A stretch of DNA of 64,000 nucleotides from Desulfoluna sp. (GCF_030145185.1 NZ_JAQYWB010000009.1:1-64000); one strand, 5' to 3'; positions 26,589 through 35,333 are shown, counted from the first letter of the stretch. A program made the numbers and translations. Notes: generated from the sequence alone by a model not told the origin.

Positions 26589-27218
26589 ATGGATTTTTCT
26601 GACGTGATTGCCACCCGACGTGCCGTGAATTACTTTGATCCCGACCGGGATGTGCCGGACGCGCTCCTGCGAGAGGTCGTGGAGATGGCCGCCACGACAC
26701 CCTCCTCATTTAATCTCCAGCCTTGGAGCCTCATGGTCCTGCGGGACAAAGAGGAGAAGTTGAGACTTCAGAAACAGGCCATGGGCCAGGGGAAGGTCAG
26801 TGAGGCCCCGGTGACCCTGATTGTGCTCGCCGATCGTCGAGGGTGGGCCGATGAGTGCCCCTTTACCGAGAAGAATTTCCAGGAGATGATCCAAGCCGGT
26901 GCCATGACCGAAGAGCGGCGCGCCTGGTTCTCCAAGGCACGCACCAATCTTTACGGCACCTCTGAAGCGTCCCAGCTCGCCTTTGCCACCAAAAACACCG
27001 GTTTTTTTGCCATGGCATTGATGCTCGCCGCCCGGAGTAAGGGCCTTCATACCCATCCCATGGACGGCTTCTCCATGGACGGCGTCATGAAAGAGTTTCA
27101 TATTCCGGAGACCTACTGGGTGCCCCTCCTTATCTCCGTGGGTTATTTTAACGATGCCCAGGAACTCGCCCCGCCCAAATGGCGGAAAACATACGATGAG
27201 ATTGTGGTGAACTTTTAG
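26589..27218 (+). CDS. nitroreductase-family FMN protein
   Basis: A protein of 209 residues of the nitroreductase/FMN reductase superfamily, using FMN and NAD(P)H. It opens with MDFSDVIATRRAVNYFDP, the Arg-rich FMN phosphate-binding start. It continues with ATTPSSFNLQPWSLMVL, FAMALMLAARSKGLHTHPMDGF and the conserved C-terminal PLLISVGYFND. AAGGAGA precedes the ATG. Substrates in this family range from quinones to nitroaromatics and none can be chosen. It follows rubredoxin, with repeat elements between, so it is probably a separate transcript. Confidence 0.9.
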   Translation: MDFSDVIATRRAVNYFDPDRDVPDALLREVVEMAATTPSSFNLQPWSLMVLRDKEEKLRLQKQAMGQGKVSEAPVTLIVLADRRGWADECPFTEKNFQEMIQAGAMTEERRAWFSKARTNLYGTSEASQLAFATKNTGFFAMALMLAARSKGLHTHPMDGFSMDGVMKEFHIPETYWVPLLISVGYFNDAQELAPPKWRKTYDEIVVNF

Positions 27219-27243
27219 AACGCCAGTCTTCTATGTCCAAGGG

Positions 27244-27297
27244 TGGCGGCCCTGCCGGGGGCCAACCTTTTGAAAAGGTTGCCAAACAGGTCTTTAA
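27244..27297 (+). repeat. dispersed element, class C copy
   Basis: TGGCGGCCCTGCCGGGGGCC, the hairpin AACCTTTTGAAAAGGTT and AAACAGGTCTTT. Compared with 2053-2110 the stem arms changed together (AAACTTTT to AACCTTTT and AAAAGTTT to AAAAGGTT), so pairing is conserved. Confidence 0.7.
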
Positions 27298-27327
27298 AAA
27301 AATCTCGGGTCAATCTAAAACCTAAGG

Positions 27328-27409
27328 CAAATGTGATTTGGCCTGAGGAACGAAGGACAAAGCGCATTTGCAACTTGCTTTCAAGGTGGCACACCTTGCC
27401 GCCGGAGGC
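27328..27409 (+). repeat. two-hairpin dispersed element, class A copy
   Basis: GCAAATGTG, CCTGAGGAACGAAGG and GCGCATTTGC form the first hairpin; TTTCAAGGTGGCACACCTTG forms the second; CCGCCGGAGGC ends it. The two arms of the first stem changed together (GCGAATG to GCAAATG). Confidence 0.75.
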
Positions 27410-27484
27410 ATTTTTTGGGTCACTTTAACCATAGAAGGCTGTTATCTCCGGGCTGAATCGTGACCTTCCGTAAAGGATGAGTGT

Positions 27485-28273
27485 GTGAATCAAAAAGAAA
27501 AAGGCATGAAAATTCGCCTGGACGCTCTGCACGATGCGTGGAACCGGCGGGAGTATGTGAGCCCGGATCCCTTGGAGACCCTTTACGATTATGAGGATCC
27601 CCGGGACCGGGAGGTGGTGGGGATGGTGGCTTCAAGCCTGGCATATGGGCGTGTGGCCCAGATTCTCATCAGCGTCCGGCGGGTTCTCGGTTTTATGGGG
27701 CCGTCTCCCTGCGGCTGGCTGGTCTCCCGGGAATCTGTAGAAATTGAGGCGGCCTGCGCCGGCTTCGTCCACCGCTTCACCAAAGACGTGCACATGGCAG
27801 CACTCCTTACAGGCATTCGCGAGGCGATCCTCACCCACGGCTCCTTGAAATCGTGTTTCCTTGCCGGATACAGCCCGGAGGATGAGACCCTGCTTCCCGC
27901 GCTCTCCCATTACGTGAAAGCCGTGAAGGGTGATCGCCTTATTCCCGGTCACCTTCTCTCCGATCCCGACGGCAAGAGCGCCTGCAAGAAGGCGAACCTT
28001 TTTCTCCGATGGATGGTTCGCTGCGATGAGGTCGACCCCGGCGGATGGCATGAGGCCCTCCCCGCCTCCAAACTGATCATCCCCATCGACACCCATATGC
28101 ATAAAATATCCCTGGCCCTGGGGTTCACCACCCGCAAAGCCGCCGATCTTAAAACCGCCGTAGAGGTCACCCGACACCTTGCCCGCCTCAATTCCGAGGA
28201 TCCCACCCGTTACGACTTTTGCCTCACGCGTTTCGGCATCCGTGGAGAGCTGAATATTGAGGACCTTTTGTAA
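27485..28273 (+). CDS. TIGR02757 family protein (DUF2400)
   Basis: A protein of 262 residues of a conserved but uncharacterised family. It is recognised by YVSPDPLETLYDYEDPRDREVVGMVAS near the start (given here in part), then AYGRVAQILISVRRVL, LFLRWMVRCDEVDPGGW, and the C-terminal PIDTHMHKISLALGFTTRKAADLKTA. The His-x-His and the helical pattern resemble helix-hairpin-helix DNA glycosylases, with which the family may share its fold. The GTG at 27485 has AAAGGA at about 8 bases; an ATG seven codons later is the alternative. It ends four bases from the convergent flavodoxin gene. Confidence 0.85.
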   Translation: MNQKEKGMKIRLDALHDAWNRREYVSPDPLETLYDYEDPRDREVVGMVASSLAYGRVAQILISVRRVLGFMGPSPCGWLVSRESVEIEAACAGFVHRFTKDVHMAALLTGIREAILTHGSLKSCFLAGYSPEDETLLPALSHYVKAVKGDRLIPGHLLSDPDGKSACKKANLFLRWMVRCDEVDPGGWHEALPASKLIIPIDTHMHKISLALGFTTRKAADLKTAVEVTRHLARLNSEDPTRYDFCLTRFGIRGELNIEDLL

Positions 28274-28277
28274 CGGT

Positions 28278-29099
28278 TCACAGGTAAAGCGTCCCCTGCT
28301 GGGCGTTCAAGGCGTCTTCGGTTGTTTTTCCGAGGTTAAGCTTTGGGGTCCATGAGGCAGACATGTCGTTGATCGTCAGGGCCTGCTCCGGGCAGCTGGC
28401 CAGGCACCGCAGGCAGGCGATGCATTTTTCAGGGTCTGCCGTGCCGGAGGTGGCGTCCATGGCCTGGGTGGGGCAGATCTCTTCGCAAAGGCCGCAGAGG
28501 CTGCAGGGGGCGCCGGCTCGCGTGGGGATCTGGGTGACCATGCGAAAACGGAACCCTTCGAACCGATCCAACTCCTCGGCGCTGTAGATTCCGGGATCGA
28601 GCTCTCCCAGGATGGCGGGGTCCTCGCCGGTAAAGCGTTTGAGGACTCGGTCCGCGAACTCCTCGGCCAGAGCGTCGTCTGCGGCATTGGGTCGATCGGC
28701 AAGCGCTCTCCATCCGCCATGGTTAAAGGTGTGGGCACCGGGGAACTCGGCCGAGGCCACCACGGAGAAGTGCTGTTCCCTCAGAATCTCTCGTGTGGTC
28801 TGATGGGCAGGGTGCACCGTAAAGCCTCCGAAGGTGAAAAACAGGGCGCATTTCTTTCCGCCGCCGTTTAAGGTGCGGAGCCACTCCCTCGTCACCCGGG
28901 GGGCGCGCAGCGAGTGCACCGGAAATCCGAAGACAAGGGTATGATACGGGGCGAGATCCAATTGTTTTTGCCGGTCCGACCAGGCGGTGATGTCGAACTC
29001 ATCCACGTCAACCCCGGAACGTTCAAGCCGGTGTCTGATGACCCGCGCCATGCGGGCGGTGTTTTCTGTGGCAGAGAAGAAGATCAGCGCAGTTTTCAT
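28278..29099 (-). CDS. EFR1-type flavodoxin fused to a 2[4Fe-4S] ferredoxin
   Basis: A protein of 273 residues. Residues 1-165 are a flavodoxin-like domain (ALIFFSATENTARMARVI supplies the FMN phosphate loop). The C-terminus carries two ferredoxin motifs (CSLCGLCEEICP and CIACLRCLASCP). EFR1-family proteins are presumed low-potential electron carriers in anaerobes. The ATG at 29099 follows AGGAGG at 5 bases. A MarR-type gene lies about 60 bp upstream on the same strand, so the pair is probably an autoregulated operon responding to a redox or small-molecule signal. Confidence 0.88.
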   Translation of the reverse strand: MKTALIFFSATENTARMARVIRHRLERSGVDVDEFDITAWSDRQKQLDLAPYHTLVFGFPVHSLRAPRVTREWLRTLNGGGKKCALFFTFGGFTVHPAHQTTREILREQHFSVVASAEFPGAHTFNHGGWRALADRPNAADDALAEEFADRVLKRFTGEDPAILGELDPGIYSAEELDRFEGFRFRMVTQIPTRAGAPCSLCGLCEEICPTQAMDATSGTADPEKCIACLRCLASCPEQALTINDMSASWTPKLNLGKTTEDALNAQQGTLYL

Positions 29100-29160
29100 G
29101 GGAACCTCCTGTGGGGGGACGCGTGGTGAATAAGAGTTCACTGGCGACGGCTTTCACTCC

Positions 29161-29631
29161 TTATGTACGGTGGGAGTCGAAGGATTTGGCCAGTGTGAGA
29201 AGCTGGGTGAAGGTGTCGGTGAATTGCTTGATTTTTTCGGGGGCTTCTTCGGCAAAATGGGCCTCAAATCGGTCATACATCTCTTCGTGCAGGGCTTTAT
29301 GGCCCTGGCAGGCGATGTGACCGGCGTCGGTCAAGCGAAGCAGGACAGACTTGGCGTCTGTGGGGCCTTTCTCCCGGGTGATCAGTCCGTGTGTTGTCAG
29401 CTTGCGGATGCGCTCCGAGACGGTGGGTTTGGAGACGGTAAGCGCATGTGCAAGCTGGGTCATGGTGAGCCCTTCGTCACGTTCAATGGCGGTCAAGGTG
29501 TGAATCTCTGCCGGAAAGAGGCGGTGCCCCGTCCCGAAATCAACCCCTTTGGCGTGTCGACTGTTGACGGTGTCGATGAGCTCCATCAGGTTTTTTTGCA
29601 TTGTCTCGAATGCTTGGTGTGTTGGGGTCAT
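29161..29631 (-). CDS. MarR-family transcriptional regulator
   Basis: A protein of 156 residues with a winged helix-turn-helix: LTMTQLAHALTVSKPTVSERIRKL is the recognition region (HTH about residues 55-78), and LITREKGPTDAKSVLLRLTDAG is the wing. The N- and C-terminal helices form the dimer interface. It precedes the flavodoxin-ferredoxin gene. Its upstream region, read on its own strand, has TTAGTTAGGGTACCTTAC, and CAGTTAGTTGG recurs at the divergent promoter (29741-29751), so both promoters may share its operator. The ligand is unknown. Confidence 0.9.
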   Translation of the reverse strand: MTPTHQAFETMQKNLMELIDTVNSRHAKGVDFGTGHRLFPAEIHTLTAIERDEGLTMTQLAHALTVSKPTVSERIRKLTTHGLITREKGPTDAKSVLLRLTDAGHIACQGHKALHEEMYDRFEAHFAEEAPEKIKQFTDTFTQLLTLAKSFDSHRT

Positions 29632-29644
29632 GGCTTTTTTTGTA

Positions 29645-29665
29645 AGGTACCCTAACTAAAAAATC
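29645..29665. promoter_or_regulatory. candidate MarR operator
   Basis: AAGGTACCCTAACTAAAAAA lies just upstream of the MarR gene start, with a central GGTACC palindrome and a CTAACTAA half-site. The half-site recurs inverted as TTAGTT overlapping the divergent promoter at 29712-29741. Confidence 0.35.
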
Positions 29666-29711
29666 AAGAAGAAAAAAGGCCCAGGAGGCGAATGTGGCGG
29701 GGGATGACCCA

Positions 29712-29741
29712 TTGACAATGGGGCGCGGCTCTGTTTAAAAT
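29712..29741 (+). promoter_or_regulatory. sigma-70-type promoter
   Basis: TTGACA, 18 bases, TAAAAT, immediately followed by CAGTTAGTTGG. It reads toward the gene at 29787. Confidence 0.6.
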
Positions 29742-29786
29742 CAGTTAGTTGGACACTCTCTCATAAACGGACATGGAGGACGCGAC

Positions 29787-30674
29787 ATGAAAAAGGTGCT
29801 GGGGAACATGAACGCTTTCGATGTGGCTGATTTGCTCGACGGCCTTGGGGATAGACATGCCCTTGACGTCCGGGAAGTCGCCTTGATGAGTGATCAGGAT
29901 GTTGAATTAAATTTTCTCAATTGGCCCTGGGATAAAGACGATCCGATCTGGAAGTTCACCTCCCATGCCTATGGGTTTATTCCGCCTGCAGACTCTCGTT
30001 CGGACGCCCAGGTCTCCATCGTCAACGCGGGGAATATCATCGCGGATACCGCCCTGAAGGATCAGGCGATCAAGATTACCCTGGATCGGCTGGTCGTGCG
30101 TGATTATCCGGGGAAAGGGGTGCATCATATTCTCTTTGATTTTTATGCTCAGCATCAGACGACGGGGCAGGCTCAGGATCTTCATTTTACCCAGACCTAT
30201 CGTGTGCAGGAGGGGCAGAGTGCCCCCATTTCCGGGTACCCGATATTTGTCGGATTGAACGTCGGATCTGAAGGCGTCGCCTTCAAATGCCAGACCATTA
30301 ATGTAAAAAACGAAGCAGATGAAAAGCTGTTGGGGATCATGGAGGGCGACGCGTTCAAGAAGGGACTTCAACTCGTCAACACGGTCAATCCGGCCATTCC
30401 CGTTGTGACAGGCTTCGCCACGGGAATCACGAAGGCCGTGCTCAACGGGAAAAAGAACGTGCCGGTTCAAGCCTTTGATCTGGGGCTGGATTTCAGCACC
30501 ATTCAGACCCGGGCGAAGCTGAAGGAGGGGTCCTATGTGGTCGTTCAAGCGCCGCTGCCCTTTGACTGGGCCCAATGGGTCTACAGCCCGACCAGCGGGC
30601 AAATTATCTCAACAGCTGACCCGGCGACGTCCATTCCTTACAATTATATTGTCTTCAGTATCAGCAAAATGTAG
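29787..30674 (+). CDS. protein of unknown function, 295 aa
   Basis: A soluble protein without signal peptide, membrane segment or cysteine pattern (one Cys, in FKCQTINV). It is beta-rich with a central stretch KITLDRLVVRDYPGKGVHHI, an FDFYAQHQ strand, and a C-terminal block (ALNGKK-like loop, then LGLDFSTIQTRAKLKEGSYVVV; IPYNYIVFSISKM at the very end). AGGA precedes the ATG. It is divergent from the MarR gene with a strong promoter and a half-site like the MarR operator, so it may be a MarR target. I recognise no family. Confidence 0.75.
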   Translation: MKKVLGNMNAFDVADLLDGLGDRHALDVREVALMSDQDVELNFLNWPWDKDDPIWKFTSHAYGFIPPADSRSDAQVSIVNAGNIIADTALKDQAIKITLDRLVVRDYPGKGVHHILFDFYAQHQTTGQAQDLHFTQTYRVQEGQSAPISGYPIFVGLNVGSEGVAFKCQTINVKNEADEKLLGIMEGDAFKKGLQLVNTVNPAIPVVTGFATGITKAVLNGKKNVPVQAFDLGLDFSTIQTRAKLKEGSYVVVQAPLPFDWAQWVYSPTSGQIISTADPATSIPYNYIVFSISKM

Positions 30675-30915
30675 CCGTGACGTGCCAAGGGGTTTTTTTA
30701 ATACGGGCTCTGTCTACGGCCTCCTCCGATGGAAGGGGCGAATGCGTTGTGGATGTTATGCCTTTCAAGGTGGGAACCGGTCTTGGCGAGGGGCGATGAC
30801 CGGCGATTAAAAGATGGAAAAAGAATCCCTTTTGCTAAATCCAGAGAGTCTGTTAGAACTGTCCCGAAATGCAGAGCATGACCGCATGATTCGAAATAAT
30901 TTTTTGAGGATGATT

Positions 30916-31221
30916 ATGAAAAAAACCTTTAAATTGACCCATCCTAAAATCAAGCCGGACCGTCTTTTGGAAGCGGTACGATGCGATGTCAGGAAGTATC
31001 TGAAGAGAGAACGCAATAAGCAGTTGCCGCAAGGTGTCGATTTCTGGGATTTCGACTGCCGCTTCGGCAATATCGAGGACGAGGCCCGGGAGATTCATGT
31101 CACTGAAATTCCCAAGTGCCTTGATGGCGTGAAAGAAGAACAGCTGGAATCGTTTTATTTGGAAATCCTGGCCAAGCCGGGACATAGAATGAAAAAGCCA
31201 CTGGCTTCCGAATCAGATTAG
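30916..31221 (+). CDS. DUF6172 family small protein
   Basis: A basic protein of 101 residues starting MKKTFKLTHPKIKPDRL, with YLKRERNKQLPQGVDFWDFD in the middle and LESFYLEILAKPGHRMKK at the end. These blocks match a small family of uncharacterised bacterial proteins (DUF6172, from memory). An upstream in-frame ATG at 30814 would add 34 residues of unlikely composition; the ATG at 30916 has GAGG at 7 bases. A hairpin terminator follows at 31233. Function unknown. Confidence 0.75.
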   Translation: MKKTFKLTHPKIKPDRLLEAVRCDVRKYLKRERNKQLPQGVDFWDFDCRFGNIEDEAREIHVTEIPKCLDGVKEEQLESFYLEILAKPGHRMKKPLASESD

Positions 31222-31232
31222 TCGGGTTTCAG

Positions 31233-31282
31233 CGATGCAGAGGAGGTGATCAGTGTTTCCGACATCTACTGCATCGTTTTTT
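31233..31282 (+). terminator. rho-independent terminator
   Basis: CGATGCAG (31233-31240) pairs with CTGCATCG (31269-31276), followed by six T. The loop is long (28 bases). Confidence 0.65.
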
Positions 31283-31490
31283 GACCGTAAAGGGAGGGCG
31301 TAGGTTTCGCGCCTGGTCCTTCCTGAGACAGCCTCCCTGTACACCTGAATTACCTGTATAAAACGAAATTTCTATCCCGCCTCTGTGGTAAAAATAGTGT
31401 AGAAAAATGGCGCTTTTTTTAGTATACCCCAAAAGTAATTCATGTTTTTATTCGGGTAGTCATTTAATCTTTTCGCCAAGGGGCAACGCA

Positions 31491-32399
31491 TTGGATAATA
31501 GCCGGGGATGGGTGGTCTGGGGCATTTCTCTCATTTTGTTTTTCTTTGTTTCTATCGGTTATTGTGGCGTCTATACGTGGCGGGACAGCGACGGTGTGAC
31601 CCACTATTCCGATGCACCGCCCCAGGAAAAATCGATGATGCAGGACGATAACGACTACCAAGTGATTCAGGAAGATAAGTATTTTTCAGCTGAAATATAT
31701 ATTGTTGAAAATGCAAAGGAGTCTTTTTTAAACGGAACGTACATTCCCGCGAAAGGGTCTCGGAATGTGATGCTTTTTAAGCTGGATTCCAAGGCCACCC
31801 CGCATAAAATTTATTTAAGTGGCAGCGGGGGGGAGGGGCGCTGGACGTGGAAGATCGCCGGTGGGGGCAAGACCTATTACCGTACCCGTCAATTGCCCAT
31901 GGATTCCTCGCCGGTTGCGTCGACCCCCTGGTATCACGAGATTGGTGAAAAGGTCCTGTACCCCATCCGTGTGACCAAAAAATGGGTCCCGGTGACGGCC
32001 GATTCCTATGATCATACCTATTTCAGGGAGATCTCCGATGTGCCGTTGGATCGATATCCCTGGGTCAAATATGATTTCATCGTAGATGAGGCCCCCAACG
32101 TCGCAATGAAAGGTCGGTACACGCCGCAGATTTCGTACAAAAAGAATGTGGCGCATCCCTTCTATGCCAATGAAAACGGCTATACTCTTTTCGCCACGGT
32201 CCATCATTATAAAAAATGGACGTGGAATCTGGCCGGCTCAAGTCGCGTGTATATCAACCCGGGGCCCGAGGTGGTGTATGCGGAGACGGAAGGCGTGTCG
32301 CCGGAAACCTATCCCCAGGATATCGAAGCGTGGAAGGACCGGGTCTCGAGAAAAAGGTGTCACGTAAAAATCACGCGGATTGAGGTGTACGATCGGTGA
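31491..32399 (+). CDS. exported DUF4124 protein with two W-Y repeat modules
   Basis: A protein of about 302 residues. A hydrophobic N-terminus (VVWGISLILFFFVSIGYC) is followed by the DUF4124 motif VYTWRDSDGVTHYSDAPP. Two modules of about 80 residues follow. The first has FLNGTYIPAKG, KIYLSG and RWTWKIAGGGKTYY; the second has MKGRYTP, WTWNLAGSSRVYI and ETYPQDIEAW. The same module pattern recurs in the next gene. The start proposed is TTG at 31491 (AAGGGG at 7 bases), because an upstream ATG would bury the signal sequence; this is uncertain. Likely a periplasmic or outer-membrane protein; function unknown. Confidence 0.7.
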   Translation: MDNSRGWVVWGISLILFFFVSIGYCGVYTWRDSDGVTHYSDAPPQEKSMMQDDNDYQVIQEDKYFSAEIYIVENAKESFLNGTYIPAKGSRNVMLFKLDSKATPHKIYLSGSGGEGRWTWKIAGGGKTYYRTRQLPMDSSPVASTPWYHEIGEKVLYPIRVTKKWVPVTADSYDHTYFREISDVPLDRYPWVKYDFIVDEAPNVAMKGRYTPQISYKKNVAHPFYANENGYTLFATVHHYKKWTWNLAGSSRVYINPGPEVVYAETEGVSPETYPQDIEAWKDRVSRKRCHVKITRIEVYDR

Positions 32400-32502
32400 G
32401 GGAAGGGACTTTAAGTTAAGGTTCTGGCTGGCATGGGGGTGTCCTGAGTGCCGAGGGATGATTGGGTGCCGGGGAGGCGTCGCAGCAGGAAGGGGAGAGC
32501 AG

Positions 32503-33420
32503 GTGACAAAAGTACTGAGTTTTCTGGTGGGGTTGATGTTGATTTGTGTGGGCGGGGCGTTTGCGGATGTCATCCATCTGGTCAATGGACGAAGTATTAC
32601 AGCCGATTCCTATTACCGGGAAAACGGCTTTGTTTATTGTGTGGTCGGCGAGCAGACGATCGGGATACCGGAATCCAAGGTGGCCTCCGTGGATGATGCC
32701 TCAAGCTCTTCTCAGGATGAAAAAGAGATCTTTATCCGAATGCCGAACTACTATCGCGTCTTCTCCCTTGGGGGCTATGTGGAAAATGGCATCTACGAGG
32801 AGGTTTATTCTCTGGAGAAGAGATGTCCGGAGTACCGAAGGGTGTTCAGCCCCTATTACCTGTCGGCCCGCAATTGCGAGAAGAATACCGGGAGATGGGA
32901 GATTGGGAAAATTTCGACCCGCCGCAATGGAACCTCCCGTCGCAGCACATACGTCCTGAAAAATGTGCCCCGGGGTCGTGGGGCCAACTATACCGGGGGC
33001 CGCTGGGAGCTTGCCGACGGGAGCGGGCCCTGCGATCTCCAGGTGGAATCCTGCCCTCCCCCCCAAACCGCCGAAGAGGAGAAGCTCTGCTTTCGAGCCA
33101 CCGGGTTTCCCAATGATTTTTTCAACGGCCTTTACAAGCCGTTTACTCTGATCAACGGCAGAATCGCTTACCGATTGAAAAGCGGGATCAACGAAGCCAG
33201 GGTTTACCTCAAACCGAATACCAGTTTCAAGAACCATTATGAATGGATCATGACCTTTGACGGCGAGGTCCATTACCACAGTTATCCCTTTGAAAACCCG
33301 CATTACCTTTATCCCCATGAAGTCCAGTCCTGGAATGCAAAAGGCCTTTATTCTTCCATCTATGGCGCCGTTTTTAAGAAAGATCCTTCAAAAAAATACG
33401 TTTTCACGATCGGACGATAA
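32503..33420 (+). CDS. exported protein with W-Y repeat modules
   Basis: A protein of 305 residues with a signal peptide (VLSFLVGLMLICVGGAFA). A short strand domain follows (VIHLVNGRSITADSYY, GEQTIGIPESKVASVDD), of a type common near the N-terminus of exported proteobacterial proteins. Two modules resemble those of the upstream gene: VENGIYEEVYS with GRWEIGKIS, and FFNGLYKPFTLINGRIAYRL with ARVYLKP, YEWIM and YLYPHEVQSW. The GTG at 32503 lies behind GGGGAGAGCA. The six cysteines of the first half may form disulfides. The tandem arrangement suggests duplication and a shared envelope role. Confidence 0.7.
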   Translation: MTKVLSFLVGLMLICVGGAFADVIHLVNGRSITADSYYRENGFVYCVVGEQTIGIPESKVASVDDASSSSQDEKEIFIRMPNYYRVFSLGGYVENGIYEEVYSLEKRCPEYRRVFSPYYLSARNCEKNTGRWEIGKISTRRNGTSRRSTYVLKNVPRGRGANYTGGRWELADGSGPCDLQVESCPPPQTAEEEKLCFRATGFPNDFFNGLYKPFTLINGRIAYRLKSGINEARVYLKPNTSFKNHYEWIMTFDGEVHYHSYPFENPHYLYPHEVQSWNAKGLYSSIYGAVFKKDPSKKYVFTIGR

Positions 33421-33460
33421 CCCTGAACCGGGTGGCGGCAGCCACCGCAAAGGATTTCTG

Positions 33461-34282
33461 ATGCGATTTCTGTTTGTCCTTCTCATTGCCACCCTTCTGT
33501 CATACACGGCCGCTTTTTTTGCAAAACGGCACTTCGGCATGGGCCGCGCCATTGGTTGGTTGGTTTTTGTCGGTGTTATCTTTACCTCGGAGGCGGTTAT
33601 TTTTAAAGACTCCGGGATGTTCGGTGGCAGGGCAGCGGCCGGCAATGACGCCTCATCGTTTCTCAGTGAGCCGCTGTGGGATCTTTTGAGAACCGGGGAC
33701 GCGGAAATGTATCATGAACTGCGTCTTTATCAGCGTGAGTATCTGCAGGGGAAGATGCCAAAGGAATTTCTGGTGGAGATCTCCAGCCGGGATGTCAGCG
33801 CCTATTTTTTAACCTGTGCGCGCAGGGCCCCTGCCGAGGCGCTTCGATCCTATTTTGTGACCCTTCAGGCTGAGATTGCCGACTGCCAGGGGAGCGCCGA
33901 GTGTGACTGTGAAGAGATCATTGCGTCCCGGCGAGAGGTCCATGGGGAATTCCTGGTCTATCCGAATGGCGAATTGCGTCAGGCGTATGAGGCGGCGATT
34001 GCCGACGTGATCCGGGCCTCAAGGGACAACCCGTCACCGCCCCAGGCCGCCGATGATTATGCGGTGATTCTCGATTCGTTTTTGGCGGATCCGCGTTACG
34101 ATTTTGGTGAAAATAGGATTAAGTTCGAGCAGTTTGTCTTGGGACACCGGTATTACGCGGCGCCTCAGGTGATCTGTGATACCTTTTTCCAGTTTCAGGA
34201 GGCCGCCCTGGACGAGATGGAAGGCTTTGGAAACAAGATCATCAAGGGCTTTTTTACGATGAAACGCATTCCAGGGATGTAA
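33461..34282 (+). CDS. membrane-anchored protein of unknown function
   Basis: A protein of 273 residues with two N-terminal hydrophobic segments (MRFLFVLLIATLLSYTAAFF and IGWLVFVGVIFTSEAVIF), then a large soluble domain rich in acidic helices. That domain includes LWDLLRTGDAEMYHELRLYQ, CDCEEIIASRREVHG and a C-terminal FFQFQEAALDEMEGFG. The ATG at 33461 is preceded by AAAGGA. It follows the two repeat-module proteins in the same direction with a 40-base gap, so the three are likely co-transcribed. No family is recognised. Confidence 0.7.
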   Translation: MRFLFVLLIATLLSYTAAFFAKRHFGMGRAIGWLVFVGVIFTSEAVIFKDSGMFGGRAAAGNDASSFLSEPLWDLLRTGDAEMYHELRLYQREYLQGKMPKEFLVEISSRDVSAYFLTCARRAPAEALRSYFVTLQAEIADCQGSAECDCEEIIASRREVHGEFLVYPNGELRQAYEAAIADVIRASRDNPSPPQAADDYAVILDSFLADPRYDFGENRIKFEQFVLGHRYYAAPQVICDTFFQFQEAALDEMEGFGNKIIKGFFTMKRIPGM

Positions 34283-34310
34283 GGCCCCTTTCCCGATGAA
34301 GGAGGATATG

Positions 34311-35282
34311 ATGAAAATTGTTGTATTGGACGGATACGCTCTCTCTCCGGGAGACATCGCCTGGAGTGGGATTGAAGCCTTGGGTGAGACCCAGATTTTT
34401 GATCGAAGCCAACCCCATGAGGTCCTCTCCCGGGCCAAAGGGGCCGGGATCGTGCTCACCAACAAGACGGCCCTGGGCAAAGCCGAGATCGATGCCCTGC
34501 TCCCGGAACTCTCCTACATTGGGGTGCTGGCCACGGGGTACAACGTGGTGGACATTGCCTACGCCCATAAAAAGGGGGTGGTGGTGACCCATGTGCCGGG
34601 GTACGGGTACGATGCCGTGGCTCAGATGGTGTTTGCGCTGATGCTGGAGTTGACCAACCGGGTGGCCCATCATGATGCCACCGTCAAAGCGGGACAATGG
34701 GCGGCGTGCCAGGATTTCTGTTATTGGGATTACCCCCAGGTGGGGCTCTCGGGCCAGACCTTGGGTATTTTCGGGTTTGGGGGCATCGGGCGGCGGGTTG
34801 CGGCTCTGGGGCGCGCCTTTGGAATGCACGTGCTGGTTCATACCCGCACCGTCCCGGAGGGGGGCGAGGAGGGCGTGATTTTTTGTGATCGGGACCGGCT
34901 CATTGCCGAGAGCGATGTACTTTCTCTGCACTGCCCCCTGACCGAGGCGACCCACCAGATGGTCAATGGACGGTGGCTGGCCGGGATGAAGGCAGGCAGC
35001 TTTTTGATTAATACCTGCCGGGGCGCCGTTATTGATGAGGCGGCTCTGGCCGCGGCGTTAAATGCCGGAACAATCGCCGGTGCCGGCCTGGACGTTCTGG
35101 ACGTCGAACCTCCGGGACCGGAGAACCCCCTTCTGACGGCCCGGAACTGCTACATCACCCCCCACATCGCCTGGGCCACCCAAAAAGCAAGAATCCGTCT
35201 GCTGGAAATTGCCGCGGAAAACATTCGGATGTATTTGGCTGGAACGCCCCAGCATTGCGTGCCCTCCATCGTCGATGCCTGA
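34311..35282 (+). CDS. D-2-hydroxyacid dehydrogenase (hydroxypyruvate/glycerate type)
   Basis: An NAD(P)-dependent enzyme of 323 residues. The N-terminal substrate domain has YIGVLATGYNVVDIAYA. The Rossmann motif is LGIFGFGGIGRRVAALG. Catalytic Arg lies in INTCRGAVIDEAALAAAL, Glu in LDVLDVEPPGPENPLL and His in ITPHIAWATQKARIRL. The HIAWA form is typical of glycerate dehydrogenase/hydroxypyruvate reductase. The start is the second of two adjacent ATGs, five bases after AAGGAGG. With the glycerate kinase and GarR-like genes at 38.6-41.2 kb it could form a glycerate module, although they are on the other strand. Confidence 0.9.
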   Translation: MKIVVLDGYALSPGDIAWSGIEALGETQIFDRSQPHEVLSRAKGAGIVLTNKTALGKAEIDALLPELSYIGVLATGYNVVDIAYAHKKGVVVTHVPGYGYDAVAQMVFALMLELTNRVAHHDATVKAGQWAACQDFCYWDYPQVGLSGQTLGIFGFGGIGRRVAALGRAFGMHVLVHTRTVPEGGEEGVIFCDRDRLIAESDVLSLHCPLTEATHQMVNGRWLAGMKAGSFLINTCRGAVIDEAALAAALNAGTIAGAGLDVLDVEPPGPENPLLTARNCYITPHIAWATQKARIRLLEIAAENIRMYLAGTPQHCVPSIVDA

Positions 35283-35285
35283 AAG

Positions 35286-35310
35286 GTGGCCAAGCCACGG
35301 GAGTAAAAAC
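35286..35310. repeat. short hairpin repeat GTGGCCAAGCCAC
   Basis: GGTGGCCAAGCCACGGGAGTAAAAA resembles 15446-15470. It follows the dehydrogenase stop directly. Confidence 0.5.
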
Positions 35311-35333
35311 CACCTTGATGTGGTGATCAACGG

